NCBI RefSeq assembly: GCF_002214565.1
Contig: NZ_CP015106.1
Coordinates: 310,001 to 374,000 of the forward strand
Reading direction: 5' to 3'
Source: Thermococcus radiotolerans
GTDB taxonomy: Archaea; Methanobacteriota_B; Thermococci; Thermococcales; Thermococcaceae
Length of the DNA: 64,000 nucleotides
Shown: one piece after another, positions 43,524 through 52,661 of the stretch
Layout of the letters: each line of letters begins with the position of its first letter
Position numbering within the stretch: the first letter of the stretch is position 1
Position numbers and translations under genes: made by a program
Notes under the pieces: generated by a model
The model's database searches: none
What the model saw: the letters and a program-made list of their open reading frames with translations, nothing else
Told to the model about the DNA's origin: nothing

Positions 43524-45332
43524 TCATTCAACGGTGACTGACTTGGCCAGATTTCTCGGCTTGTCGGGGTCGTTGCCCCTCAAGACCGCCAGGTGATACG
43601 CGAGTATCTGAAGGGGAACAACGTAAACTATTGGAGTGAGGAGTTCGTCCATCCGGGGCATCTCAAGGAAAACGTCCGAGACCCTCATCAGCTCGGCCCG
43701 GTCCCCAACGCTTATTATGTACGCCCCCCTCGCTTTGGACTCCTCGATGTTTGAGACGACCTTGTCGAATGTCTTTCCGCTCGGGGCTATGGCCACAACT
43801 GGAACACCGTCCTCGAGGAGTGCCAGGGGGCCATGCTTCAGTTCGCCGGCGCTCAGACCTTCCGCGTGGATGTAGCTTATCTCCTTGAGCTTGAGTGCCC
43901 CCTCAAGGGCCGTTGGAACGCTTATGCCCCTGCCGATGTAGAAGAAGTCCCTCTTTTCCTTGAGCCCCTCGGCCAGCTCTCTCAGTGACTCATCATGCTT
44001 GAGAACGTCCTCTACAAGTTCTGGGACAGTGTTGAGTTCCTTCTCCAGTCTCTTAAGGTACTCATCTTCAGCGGTTCCGAGGACCCTCGCCAGCTCGAGG
44101 GCGAGCATCGTGAGAACCGTCAGCTGGGTCGTGTAGGTTTTGGTGGCAGCGACGCCTATCTCGGGCCCGGCGTGGGTGTAGAGTGTGAAGTCGGCTATTC
44201 TGGTCGCCATGCTCCCCACAACGTTGACTATCGCGAGAACCTTCGCTCCCTTCCTCTTGGCCAGCTTCATGGCGGCTAAGGTATCGGCGGTTTCCCCGCT
44301 CTGTGTTATCGCTATGACGAGGGTGTTTTCATCTATAACATCCTCAAGCTCGTAGCGGAACTCGCTCGCGTCCTCAACTATGGGAACCCTCTTAGCCAGT
44401 CTCTGGAAGAGGTACTTGCCGACCAGGCCCGCGTGGTATGAGGTTCCCATCGCCACGATGAATATCCTGTCGTACTTGGCTATCTCTTCCGCCACCGAGT
44501 GAATTATCTCTGCATTTCCATGGAGGGCGTCCCTTATGGCCTTTGGCTGTTCGTGTATCTCTTTGAGCATGAAGTGGGGATAGCCAGCCTTTTCTGCCAT
44601 CTCAAGGCTCCACTCTATCTCGTGGACGGGCTTTTCGATCCTCTCCCCGGTGTCGAGGTTCTTGACGGTCCACGAGTCCTTTGTGAGGACGGCGTATTCC
44701 CTGTCGTCCAGAAACACGACGCGGTTCGTGTACTCAAGGAAGGCCGGGACGTCGCTGGCGGCGAAGTTCTCCCCCTCCCCGATTCCAAGGACGAGGGGAC
44801 TCTCGTTTCTCACGAAGTACAGCCTGTCCGGTTCTTCGGTGTATATTATGCCGAGCGCGAATGAGCCTTTGAGCCTGAGGAGTGCCCTCCTCATTGCCTC
44901 CTCAAAGCTCCCCCCTGATTTGAGCTCCTCCTCGATGAGATGGGCTATAACCTCGGTGTCAGTATCGCTATCGAAGCGATGACCCCGTTTGAGGAGCTCC
45001 TCACGGAGCTCGCGGTAGTTCTCGATTATACCGTTGTGGACGAGGGCGATCTTGCCGGTGCAGTCGGTCTGGGGATGGGCGTTGATATCGTTCGGAATCC
45101 CGTGGGTGGCCCAGCGGGTGTGTCCGATTCCCCTCTCGCCGGGCATTTCGAGAAAGCCGAGCTTCTCAGCGAGTTCGTCTATTCTCCCGGCGCCCTTCTT
45201 TATGTGAAGCCGTCCGCCCTCGGCCGTGACGATTCCGGCCGAATCGTACCCGCGGTATTCGAGTCTTTTCAGACCTTTAACAATGACTTTGCAGGCCTGC
45301 CTGTCTCCGATGTAGCCGATTATACCGCACAT
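43524..45332 (-). CDS. glmS: Glutamine-fructose-6-phosphate aminotransferase (isomerizing)
   Basis: This 602-residue enzyme makes glucosamine-6-phosphate, the entry to UDP-GlcNAc used for N-glycans. The N-terminal glutaminase (Cys2 nucleophile, CGIIGYIG, then RWATHG) is followed by two SIS sugar-isomerase domains ([19 protein letters not shown]). The C-terminus KSVTVE is the expected ending. A minus-strand TATA-like element (CGCTTTTAAC, about 45382-45394) serves glmS-aglB. I see no ribozyme or riboswitch in the leader. Confidence 0.97.
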   Translation of the reverse strand: MCGIIGYIGDRQACKVIVKGLKRLEYRGYDSAGIVTAEGGRLHIKKGAGRIDELAEKLGFLEMPGERGIGHTRWATHGIPNDINAHPQTDCTGKIALVHNGIIENYRELREELLKRGHRFDSDTDTEVIAHLIEEELKSGGSFEEAMRRALLRLKGSFALGIIYTEEPDRLYFVRNESPLVLGIGEGENFAASDVPAFLEYTNRVVFLDDREYAVLTKDSWTVKNLDTGERIEKPVHEIEWSLEMAEKAGYPHFMLKEIHEQPKAIRDALHGNAEIIHSVAEEIAKYDRIFIVAMGTSYHAGLVGKYLFQRLAKRVPIVEDASEFRYELEDVIDENTLVIAITQSGETADTLAAMKLAKRKGAKVLAIVNVVGSMATRIADFTLYTHAGPEIGVAATKTYTTQLTVLTMLALELARVLGTAEDEYLKRLEKELNTVPELVEDVLKHDESLRELAEGLKEKRDFFYIGRGISVPTALEGALKLKEISYIHAEGLSAGELKHGPLALLEDGVPVVAIAPSGKTFDKVVSNIEESKARGAYIISVGDRAELMRVSDVFLEMPRMDELLTPIVYVVPLQILAYHLAVLRGNDPDKPRNLAKSVTVE

Positions 45333-45448
45333 TACCTTCCACCCGCCTCGCTTACTCTTTCCCTAAATAAATGCCGGAAGTTAAAAGCGTTTCTCAACGG
45401 TGGTTTTCTGGTGGGTTCATATGGCCTTTGGTTCAACCCTCGATGGGA

Positions 45449-45465
45449 GGAAAAGCCTTTATACC
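45449..45465 (+). promoter_or_regulatory. BRE/TATA promoter of the 67-residue protein gene
   Basis: GGAAAAGCCTTTATACC is a near-consensus Thermococcales BRE/TATA, centred about 34 bases before ATG 45494. Confidence 0.65.
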
Positions 45466-45493
45466 CTGCGGTCTATCCAATCTGGGTGTGCCG

Positions 45494-45697
45494 ATGAACA
45501 GGAAGCTCGACGAGTTCCTTGAGGCGGTCTCACCGAAGACCACAGCGGACACGGAGGACGGCGGGGGGAGGAGAAAGAAGAAACGCCTGAAATCAACCAG
45601 TCTGGAGTCTTTTCTCCCTGAGGAGCACGTGAATTACTTCAAGCGGCTCCGCATAGGGTCAAAGAAGATAAGGAACGCTAAAATAGAGGAGCTATAG
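45494..45697 (+). CDS. Small basic protein of unknown function
   Basis: This is a 67-residue, Lys/Arg-rich protein ([15 protein letters not shown], a [11 protein letters not shown] stretch, then [28 protein letters not shown]). The promoter upstream is strong and GGGTGTG precedes the ATG, so expression is likely. The basic patch suggests nucleic acid or ribosome contact. It overlaps the convergent methyltransferase gene by 6 bases. No family is recognised. Confidence 0.72.
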   Translation: MNRKLDEFLEAVSPKTTADTEDGGGRRKKKRLKSTSLESFLPEEHVNYFKRLRIGSKKIRNAKIEEL

Positions 45698-46837
45698 CCC
45701 CTCCGCTATTATCGCCTTCTTTCCGAACTGGAAGACGAATGCCCTTCTATCGCCCTTTAGGTTCGCCTCTATCCTTCTCCTGACCTTCCAGTACTCCCCC
45801 TCCGGCACGCTTATCCTGAGGGTTGCTCTTCCAAAGCCTTCCTTCCTGAGAAAGTCGTTTATCCTGACCGGATGGAAAGGTAGGACACCCACAACGACGT
45901 ACGTCCTCTTGAGGTATGAGCTCTTGATTTCCTCCTCTCCGGTTGCTAAAACGCGCCTTTTCTCGCGGAGGAGCATCTTGACATCTGCGTTTAAGGCATG
46001 GAACAGCTCATTTATTAAATCGGCGTAGTCAACGCTCTGGGGGATCTCGTAGAGGTATTGGCAGGGCCTTTCTGTCCACTCGACTACCTTCTCCAGATTG
46101 GGGTCACTCTCAAGCCTTGCCCCCGCCGGCAGGATGACGGCGCTCCTCTCGACCCTCGCCAGGGGCTCGGTGTAAAAGGTCAGCCTGTTGAGTGCGCCGA
46201 AGAGGTCTATGTATTCGAACTCTCCCCTCCAAGGAACCCTCTCGCGCCTCATCTGGGGCGGCAGGTCGAAGATGAACGCGTCCGTTTTGGATTTGTATGC
46301 TTCATGCACCTCCAGGGGGCTTGGCAGAAGGTCTTCCAGCCTCCTCTCGGGCATTTCGGGCGGCCGAGCTGGGTCTGAGAATATTACCTCAGCGTCTATC
46401 CTCTCGATGGTATCCCTGCTGAGTGAATCGGCGTTTATGAACTCGATGTTGTGGACGCCATAGCGTTCGGCGTTCCTCCGCGCGAACTCGACTTTTAGGG
46501 GGTCGATGTCGATTCCATAGGCCCTCTCGACCTTCATCGCGTAGAAGATCAGCTGGATGCCGATCCCGCAGGAGACGTCTGCTATGCTCTTGATTCCAAG
46601 CTCCCTCAAGCGTTCGGCACGGTATTTAGCTACGACCTCGTGGGTGGCGTAGCGGAGGCCCTCCAGATCCATCCAGAGGTCGTTCCGGGAGAACTTGTCC
46701 TTTGCCCGTATTCTGGCCCTCGCTATCTCGGCTATGAGCTCCCACTCCTCACCGAGCTTGGCGCGGAGCTTCCTCTCGTCGAGGCCCCTGCGTATCATCT
46801 CCACCGCGAGTTGAACCTGCTCCTCGGTTATCATCAT
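45692..46837 (-). CDS. SAM-dependent methyltransferase with C-terminal THUMP-like domain
   Basis: This is a 381-residue protein. A helical N-terminus (1-75) precedes a Rossmann core with [19 protein letters not shown] (about 82-100) and [19 protein letters not shown], where the usual Gly-rich loop is [17 protein letters not shown] resembles the DPP-type catalytic loop. The last 75 residues ([33 protein letters not shown]) form a THUMP-like domain, so RNA is the probable target. ATG 46837 or 46834 starts. The exact nucleotide target is unknown. Confidence 0.83.
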   Translation of the reverse strand: MMITEEQVQLAVEMIRRGLDERKLRAKLGEEWELIAEIARARIRAKDKFSRNDLWMDLEGLRYATHEVVAKYRAERLRELGIKSIADVSCGIGIQLIFYAMKVERAYGIDIDPLKVEFARRNAERYGVHNIEFINADSLSRDTIERIDAEVIFSDPARPPEMPERRLEDLLPSPLEVHEAYKSKTDAFIFDLPPQMRRERVPWRGEFEYIDLFGALNRLTFYTEPLARVERSAVILPAGARLESDPNLEKVVEWTERPCQYLYEIPQSVDYADLINELFHALNADVKMLLREKRRVLATGEEEIKSSYLKRTYVVVGVLPFHPVRINDFLRKEGFGRATLRISVPEGEYWKVRRRIEANLKGDRRAFVFQFGKKAIIAEGL

Positions 46838-46895
46838 GTTCGAACCTTGGGGAGAGGCTTAAAAACGTTGCCGCGCTAATCTACCCGGTGGTAAA

Positions 46896-48281
46896 ATGGA
46901 CTGGAAGAGGGTCCTCTTCATTGCGATTTCGGCCGTTATACTGATCGGTTCATTCTGGTATCTCTACGATTTCGCCTCCCGTTCCGATCTCAGGGATTAC
47001 ATCGGGGACGAGGTCTGGTACGTTCCCGCCAGCAGAAACGTTCTCTACAGGCTTGGGGTTAATCTTCACTACGTGAACGAAACGACGAACTCGGCTGGAA
47101 TAAACGTCATCTTCTCAAACACGAGCGTTCGGATAAAATACCAGTACGACGTCGAGAAGATTGCCCTCCGATACAATGCAACCTACGAGATGGAGTACCT
47201 CAAGTTTCCGGGCGTTTACTTCGAGATACCCGTGGACAACGTGGAAGACTTTCTCAACGCCCTGTCCGCAGAAATACCGGCGGATGCCTACTACGTAGTC
47301 CCGGGCTACAGGTATCCCGACAAGGAGAACATCCAGAACTACCTCAACACCGAGCACCCCTTCTTAGGAAAGGACCTCATAATGCTCGGCATGCTCGCCG
47401 AGGACAAGCCCATAAACTGGCGCCTGCCCGGAATAATTGCCTTCGTTCTGATAGGCGTCCTGGTTGTTCTCGCAACGTACAGGATAAGCGGCAGCTACCT
47501 CGCGGCGCTTATAGCTCTCATCTTTGCCGTCGCAGACCCAACCCTAGAAGCCACCGCCGTAACTGCCATGCTGGACATCCACGTGGCACTCTTCGTGGCG
47601 CTGTTCACGATGCTGCTGGTCTACGAGCGGAGGAAGTCTTCCGCCTTTGCAGTAGGCCTCGCTGCCGCCGCCAAGCTCAGTGGAGCGTTCGGCTACCCCG
47701 TGCTCCTCATAAGGGCTTTTAAGGGCGAACGGAAGCTGACGAGCTTTCTGCTTACCATAGCAATCCTTCCTGCACTGGGATTTCTCATCCCCAACCTGGT
47801 GGCTATAAGGGCGGTGGGCTTCGAGCAGTGGGTGGACGACATACTGGGCAGCTTCCGCTGGCACCTCTCGAACAAGGGCGGCCATCCCGCGGCTTCGCCG
47901 GTTTGGGAGTGGTTCATAAACAAGAAGGCCTTTCCCTTCCACTACAACCCCAACATATTCGCCCAGACAGACCCGTTCCTGCTCCTCAGCATGGTTCTGT
48001 TCATACTCGCCCTTCCCTGGCTGTACCGGAGAAAGGGGAAGCTTCTGATACCGTACGGTGTGTTCTGGAGCACGGTTGGGTTCTTCGTCCTCCAGTACCT
48101 CCTCGGGGGAACGACCCAGTTCAGCTTCTACGCGACCGTCCTTATCCCGCCGGCCGCCATCGTCATGGGAGTTGCGTTGAAGGAGCTCCTGCGGTGGGAG
48201 GCCTTCACGGATTCCCTGTGGCTGTACCTGGAGTGGCTGTTCGAGATAAGGGACAGAATAAGGCTGAGGCTGGGGAGGTAG
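46896..48281 (+). CDS. GT39/PMT-like membrane glycosyltransferase
   Basis: This is a 461-residue polytopic membrane protein resembling dolichyl-phosphate-mannose-protein mannosyltransferases. It has a first membrane segment (residues 6-25) and the acidic loop ELR-like DYIGDEVWYVPASRNVLYRLG (the DE motif expected for the catalytic base). A large extracellular loop and about nine further segments follow, including AVADPTLEATAVTAMLD. ATG 46896 follows CGGTGG. The donor is probably a polyprenyl-phosphate sugar; the acceptor (lipid-linked glycan or protein) is unknown. Confidence 0.85.
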   Translation: MDWKRVLFIAISAVILIGSFWYLYDFASRSDLRDYIGDEVWYVPASRNVLYRLGVNLHYVNETTNSAGINVIFSNTSVRIKYQYDVEKIALRYNATYEMEYLKFPGVYFEIPVDNVEDFLNALSAEIPADAYYVVPGYRYPDKENIQNYLNTEHPFLGKDLIMLGMLAEDKPINWRLPGIIAFVLIGVLVVLATYRISGSYLAALIALIFAVADPTLEATAVTAMLDIHVALFVALFTMLLVYERRKSSAFAVGLAAAAKLSGAFGYPVLLIRAFKGERKLTSFLLTIAILPALGFLIPNLVAIRAVGFEQWVDDILGSFRWHLSNKGGHPAASPVWEWFINKKAFPFHYNPNIFAQTDPFLLLSMVLFILALPWLYRRKGKLLIPYGVFWSTVGFFVLQYLLGGTTQFSFYATVLIPPAAIVMGVALKELLRWEAFTDSLWLYLEWLFEIRDRIRLRLGR

Positions 48282-48980
48282 CTATCTCAGAAACTCGTCC
48301 AGGCTGACCTGTCCTTTCCTCTTCGGTTTTTCGGCCTCTCCCTCTGCCCTCAGCTTCTCCTCTATCTTCCTCAGCGTCTTCCAGCTCCGCCTGACTATCG
48401 GTGGGAACTCGCCGTGCCCCTTGTAATACTCCTCGAGGAACTTCCTTGTCCTCGGATCGCTAGGATAGCCGCTCCCGATCTCGCCGTACTCCTCCTTCAG
48501 CTTCTCTATTGCCCTGTCGCGGGCCACCTTCGCTAGGATTGAGGCCGCCGAGACCGGCACGAACTTGTCGTCGGCCTTGTGCTCCGCCACTATCTCGGCC
48601 TCAAAGTTCAGCTTTGCCTTTATCTCCTCGCCGAAGCGGGCCTCCTTCACGTCGGCGGCGTCAATGTATATCACGTCAGGCGTCACTTTGAGCGAGTTGA
48701 GGGCCTTAACGAAGTTCTCCACCTCGAACTCGTTTAAAGTTCCCTCGCGGGAGTCTATCTCCTCTGGCGGGAGCTCCAGAATCACGTAGTCGTCCAGAAG
48801 CGCGATTATTTCGTCGAAGAGCTTCCCACGCCTCTTTGGAGTCAGCTTTTTTGAGTCCTTGACTCCCATCTCTCCGAGCCTGGGAACGTTTTTCTCATCC
48901 ACCACAACGGCCGCTATCGCCATAGGGCCTATCACTGGCCCTCTTCCAGCCTCGTCGATTCCAGCAAGCTTTCTGCCCAA
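48282..48980 (-). CDS. rnhB: Ribonuclease HII
   Basis: This is a 232-residue enzyme cutting RNA in RNA-DNA hybrids, acting on Okazaki primers and embedded ribonucleotides. The DEAGRGPVIGP motif near the N-terminus carries the DE pair; the other acidic residues lie in VIYIDAADV and the downstream AEHKADDKF segment. The start is TTG 48980 with AGGTGAAACC upstream, inside the end of the Zn-permease gene. The C-terminus ends in a basic tail and VSLDEFLR, a likely PCNA-interacting peptide. Confidence 0.95.
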   Translation of the reverse strand: MGRKLAGIDEAGRGPVIGPMAIAAVVVDEKNVPRLGEMGVKDSKKLTPKRRGKLFDEIIALLDDYVILELPPEEIDSREGTLNEFEVENFVKALNSLKVTPDVIYIDAADVKEARFGEEIKAKLNFEAEIVAEHKADDKFVPVSAASILAKVARDRAIEKLKEEYGEIGSGYPSDPRTRKFLEEYYKGHGEFPPIVRRSWKTLRKIEEKLRAEGEAEKPKRKGQVSLDEFLR

Positions 48981-48984
48981 GGTT

Positions 48985-49806
48985 TCACCTCCTGAAGAGA
49001 AGGACGCCGTAGATGACTCCGAGCATTATCGTTGCCAGACCGCTCGGTGGTATGTCCGTGAAGTACGCGAGGATTACGGAGGATAGCTGTATCCCCAGGG
49101 TCAGGAAGAGGCTGACGCCTATGACCTTCCGGAGGTCGCTCCTCACCATAAGGGCTATCGCTCCCGGAAGGACGGCGACCACCTGGAGCGTTATCAGGCC
49201 AACGGTCTGGACTATCAGCGCTCCAATCGCGCCGACGAGGACGTAGAGGATCATCAGGTACGCACGGGTGTTGCCGCCGTAGCTCTCCAGCCCATCGGGG
49301 TCGAAGCTCAGGTAGAGGAAGTCGCGGTAGAGGAAGAGCATGACGAAGAAGAGAAGCGCTCCCCCGAACACGAGGACGGTGAGGTCGTTGAGGGTTATCA
49401 GAAATATCTCGCCGGTGAGGTACGATACTATGCTCTGGCTGAGCGGGAAGTAGGGCTTTCCGGCCATGACCTTGTACAGAACGCCGAATCCCAGAACGGT
49501 GAGTCCCGCCACAAAGCTTGCCACTATTCCAACGGCGGAATCTGAGGAGAAGCCGAGCTTCTCGAGGTGGGCTATAATGAGTACCACGGCGACCGTGACG
49601 ACGAGGGCGACGAGCATCACCAGGGAGAGGTTGTCGAGCAGGAGGCCGAATATCATCCCCAGAACCGCACCGAGGAGGAGGGCGTGGAAAATGGCATGAG
49701 TCAGAAACGCCAGTCCCTTGGTGTTGATGAGTGGACTGAGCATTCCGAGGAGGACGCTGACCATGACGCTGGCCAGGAGGGCCCGTATTAGGTACTCCGG
49801 AATCAT
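48985..49806 (-). CDS. Zn/Mn-type ABC transporter permease
   Basis: This is a 273-residue permease of the ZnuB/MntB (ABC-3) family with about eight membrane segments. ALLASVMVSVLLGMLSPLINTKGLAFLTHA at the start is the family hallmark, with VGLITLQVVAVLPGAIALM later. It overlaps the ATPase gene by ATGA. No metal-binding lipoprotein is encoded alongside, so the receptor must be elsewhere on the chromosome. Zn versus Mn cannot be told from sequence. Confidence 0.93.
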   Translation of the reverse strand: MIPEYLIRALLASVMVSVLLGMLSPLINTKGLAFLTHAIFHALLLGAVLGMIFGLLLDNLSLVMLVALVVTVAVVLIIAHLEKLGFSSDSAVGIVASFVAGLTVLGFGVLYKVMAGKPYFPLSQSIVSYLTGEIFLITLNDLTVLVFGGALLFFVMLFLYRDFLYLSFDPDGLESYGGNTRAYLMILYVLVGAIGALIVQTVGLITLQVVAVLPGAIALMVRSDLRKVIGVSLFLTLGIQLSSVILAYFTDIPPSGLATIMLGVIYGVLLFRR

Positions 49807-50597
49807 CTGCCCCCACCCCCGTGCCTGTGGAGGTGAGTGTCGCCGGTTATGCAGAACAGCTTATCCTCAACCGGCACGACCCTCGCCAGGGGGCCGTAGA
49901 CGGACTTGATTACGCTGTCCCTCAGGACTTCTTCGGGTTTTCCAAAGGCAACCAGCTTTTTGTTGAGGAGCATCACCTTGTCCCCGACCTCGAGCAGGGG
50001 GTTTATGTCGTGGGTGGTTATCACCATGGTTATGCCCCGCTCCCTCTTTATCTTGCCTAGAACAGCCGCCACCTCTGCTCTGGCACTGGGGTCGAGGGCG
50101 GATAATGGTTCGTCCAGGATGAGAATCTCCGGATCGCTGATGAGCGCCCGGGCGAGCAGAACGCGCTGCTTCTGGCCGCCACTGAGCTCGCGGAAGAGCC
50201 TGCCGGATAAACCTGCGAGACCAACGAAGTTGAGGACCTCCTCGGCTTTCTCGAGGATTTCGGGGGCTATCTTGAAGTGAACGAAGCCCCTCCTGTAGAC
50301 CCCGCCCATGGCGACGACCTCGAGGGCAGTCAGCGGAACCCTCTCGTTCAGGTTGTGGCTCTGGGGTACGTAGCCTATAAGCTCCCTCGCCTCGCAGGGC
50401 GGTCTGTCAAAAACCCTGAGCTCCCCGGAGTACTCCCTGTGGAAGCAGGCTATCGTCTTGATGAGGGTCGTCTTTCCCGCACCGTTGGGGCCGAGCAGGA
50501 GTAGAGTCTCACCCCTCTCTATCTCGAACGTGACCCCCTCTACAGCGGGTACTCCATCGTAGGTTATGGTGAGGTTCTCGGCGGTTATCGCTGCCAT
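49803..50597 (-). CDS. Zn/Mn-type ABC transporter ATP-binding protein
   Basis: This is a 264-residue ATPase of the metal uptake system. It has Walker A LLGPNGAGKTTLIK, the signature FRELSGGQKQRVLLARAL, Walker B ILILDEPLSALDP and TTHDINP. The C-terminal GDTHLHRHGGGG His-rich tail could bind metal. ATG 50597 has GGAGATGCCC upstream; ATG 50603 overlaps that site. A minus-strand TATA (GTTTAAAAAC, about 50628-50637) is close upstream. Confidence 0.93.
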   Translation of the reverse strand: MAAITAENLTITYDGVPAVEGVTFEIERGETLLLLGPNGAGKTTLIKTIACFHREYSGELRVFDRPPCEARELIGYVPQSHNLNERVPLTALEVVAMGGVYRRGFVHFKIAPEILEKAEEVLNFVGLAGLSGRLFRELSGGQKQRVLLARALISDPEILILDEPLSALDPSARAEVAAVLGKIKRERGITMVITTHDINPLLEVGDKVMLLNKKLVAFGKPEEVLRDSVIKSVYGPLARVVPVEDKLFCITGDTHLHRHGGGGR

Positions 50598-50686
50598 GGG
50601 CATCTCCGAACTTCAATTTAAGCGGTGCGTTTTTAAACTTTCATGTGCCCATACTGGACAGAGATGGGTAGCCGCGTGGGTGGCAG

Positions 50687-50737
50687 TGCAAAAATTTTAA
50701 AAGCACAGACCTGTACTCTCATTAGAAAATTTTTGCA
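50687..50737. repeat. 12-bp perfect inverted repeat in divergent promoter region
   Basis: TGCAAAAATTTT (50687-50698) and AAAATTTTTGCA (50726-50737) are exact inverted copies 27 bases apart. They lie between the metal transporter and aIF1A, just upstream of the aIF1A TATA box. They could be paired operator half-sites or a second promoter; the region between the arms has no ORF. Confidence 0.55.
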
Positions 50738-50745
50738 AGGCTCAG

Positions 50746-50755
50746 GTTTATAAGG
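50746..50755 (+). promoter_or_regulatory. TATA box of the aIF1A-topoisomerase VI cluster
   Basis: GTTTATAAGG is a near-consensus TATA about 30 bases before a start near 50776 and 40 bases before ATG 50786. It is the only good promoter seen for the following eight-gene cluster. Confidence 0.65.
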
Positions 50756-50785
50756 GCCGGAGCCTACTCGCTGGAGGTGATTATC

Positions 50786-51151
50786 ATGGCGTACCACAGA
50801 GGTGGAAGAAGTGGAAAGAAAAAGAACCGTCAGGTTCAGGGTGACGAGGTCATTAGGGTTCCCCTTCCAAGGAACGGGCAGCTCTTCGGAGTGATAGAAC
50901 AGGCCCTCGGCTCGGGATGGATGGACGTCCGCTGCGAGGACGGCAAGCTCAGGAGATGCAGAATCCCGGGCAAGCTGAAGAGGCGCATGTGGATGCGCGT
51001 TGGCGATGTGGTCATCGTTCAGCCCTGGCCGGTTCAGACCGACGAGAGGGGCGATATCGTCTACCGCTACACCAGAACCCAGGTTGACTGGCTCCTCAGG
51101 AAGGGCAAGATAAGCCAGGACTTCCTCACCGGCGGAGATATGCTCTTCTGA
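50786..51151 (+). CDS. eif1A: Translation initiation factor aIF1A
   Basis: This is a 121-residue OB-fold initiation factor that binds the A site of the small subunit. [19 protein letters not shown] and the RNA-binding [20 protein letters not shown] strands match the S1-like domain of aIF1A, with a basic N-terminal tail ([15 protein letters not shown]). ATG 50786 follows GGAGGTGATTATC. It leads the cluster with RIO1, KH protein and topoisomerase VI. Confidence 0.97.
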   Translation: MAYHRGGRSGKKKNRQVQGDEVIRVPLPRNGQLFGVIEQALGSGWMDVRCEDGKLRRCRIPGKLKRRMWMRVGDVVIVQPWPVQTDERGDIVYRYTRTQVDWLLRKGKISQDFLTGGDMLF

Positions 51152-51172
51152 GCGTAATCCCGAGTGATAGCG

Positions 51173-51949
51173 ATGCGCGAGGAGTTCATCGAGCGAGAGA
51201 TCGAGGACATGCTCGGCCTCAGGGAGAGGCGCGAGAAGGACAGCGAACTCTACAAGATAGTCAACGAGGTCTTTGACAGGACGACGAAGGAAACCCTCGC
51301 CTATCTGCACAGGAGAGGTAAAATAGAGGCCCTGTACGGTGTAATAAGCACGGGAAAGGAGGCCAACGTCTTCGCCGGCGTGGACGCCGAGGGAAAGAGG
51401 GTGGCCGTTAAGATATACCGCACATACACCACTGAATTCCGCAGGATATGGGAGTACCTTGCCGCCGATCCTAGAATCGGCTACCTGCCCAAGGATATGC
51501 GCAAGCTCGTCTTCGTGTGGACGAGAAGGGAGTTCAAGAACCTCCAGCGGGCGATTAAGTACGCGGTTCGGGTCCCCGAGCCGGTAATCTTCCGAAACAA
51601 CATCCTGGTGATGGAGTTCGTGGGCGATGAAATGCCCGCCCCGAGGCTCAAGGACGTGGAGCGCGAACTTGAGCTCAGCGATTTCGAGGAACTCTACGAC
51701 TTCACGATGCGGGTCATTGAGAGGCTCTGGAAACGCGGCGACATGGTTCACGGTGACCTCAGCGAGTACAACATACTGCTCCACGACGGGCCGGTGGTTA
51801 TAGACTGGTCTCAGGCGACCGTGAAGAGAAACCGTATGAGCCTGGAGCTGCTCAAGCGTGACCTGCGCAACGTCATCAATTACTTCGGTAGGAAAGGCGT
51901 CGATGTTGATGATTTCGATGATAAGTTCCGTGAGTTGGTTGGGGTTTAG
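51173..51949 (+). CDS. rio1: RIO1-family serine protein kinase
   Basis: This is a 258-residue atypical kinase required for late maturation of the small ribosomal subunit. STGKEANVF (the ATP-loop of RIO1), VAVKIYRTYTTEFR with the catalytic Lys, the catalytic loop VHGDLSEYNILL and metal-binding VIDWSQAT are all intact. ATG 51173 follows GAGTGATAGCG. It lies 21 bases after aIF1A and 11 before the KH protein, so the three make a small-subunit assembly module. Confidence 0.95.
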   Translation: MREEFIEREIEDMLGLRERREKDSELYKIVNEVFDRTTKETLAYLHRRGKIEALYGVISTGKEANVFAGVDAEGKRVAVKIYRTYTTEFRRIWEYLAADPRIGYLPKDMRKLVFVWTRREFKNLQRAIKYAVRVPEPVIFRNNILVMEFVGDEMPAPRLKDVERELELSDFEELYDFTMRVIERLWKRGDMVHGDLSEYNILLHDGPVVIDWSQATVKRNRMSLELLKRDLRNVINYFGRKGVDVDDFDDKFRELVGV

Positions 51950-51960
51950 AGGGTGAGATT

Positions 51961-52659
51961 ATGGACGAGTTCGAGAGGCTCCTTAAGAAGTACGAGCGCC
52001 TTGACAAGGACGGTCGGCCGCTGAGGGAGGAGCACGAGGAGGAGATAACCTACGCGGCCGAGGGTGAGCAGGAGGAGTTCGTAAGGATTCCCAAGGAGAG
52101 GGTGGCGGTCGTCATAGGAAAGAAAGGGCAGACCAAGAGGGAAATCGAGAGGAGAACCAAGACCAAGATAGAGATAGACAGCGAAACTGGGGAGGTCTTC
52201 ATCGCCGCCACGAAGGAGACCGACGATCCGCTTGCCGTTTGGAAGGCGAGGGACGTTGTCATGGCAATCGGAAGGGGTTTCTCGCCCGAGAGGGCCTTCC
52301 GGCTCTTCAACGAGGGCGAGGTCCTTGAGGTCGTCAACCTCACCGACGTCCTCATCGGCAACGACAAGAACGCCCTTCCGCGCGTTAGGGGAAGGATAAT
52401 AGGCAGGAAGGGTAGAACCCGCGAGATAATCGAGGAGATGAGCGGGGCAGACGTGAGCGTCTACGGTAAGACCGTCGCGATAATCGGCAACCCGATTCAG
52501 GTCGAGGTTGCCAAGACCGCCATAGAGAAGCTCGCCAAGGGCTCCCCGCACGGTGTTGTCTACAAGTACCTTGAGCGCAGGAAGAAGGACCTCGAGCTGG
52601 AGAGCATGAGCTATTACGAGGCCCTTGGCGAAGAAGTTGAGAAGAACGAGGAGGAATGA
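51961..52659 (+). CDS. KH-domain ribosome assembly protein (Pno1/Dim2-like)
   Basis: This is a 232-residue protein with two KH domains: VIGKKGQTKREIERRTKTKIEID (about 48-70) and GRIIGRKGRTREIIEEMSG (about 142-160). It is the archaeal counterpart of Pno1/Dim2/Krr1, which binds the 3' end of pre-16S rRNA with Nob1 and RIO kinases. The GRKGRT loop binds RNA. It overlaps the start region of Top6B (ATG 52656/52662). Its position after RIO1 agrees with the known partnership. Confidence 0.94.
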   Translation: MDEFERLLKKYERLDKDGRPLREEHEEEITYAAEGEQEEFVRIPKERVAVVIGKKGQTKREIERRTKTKIEIDSETGEVFIAATKETDDPLAVWKARDVVMAIGRGFSPERAFRLFNEGEVLEVVNLTDVLIGNDKNALPRVRGRIIGRKGRTREIIEEMSGADVSVYGKTVAIIGNPIQVEVAKTAIEKLAKGSPHGVVYKYLERRKKDLELESMSYYEALGEEVEKNEEE

Positions 52660-52661
52660 AG

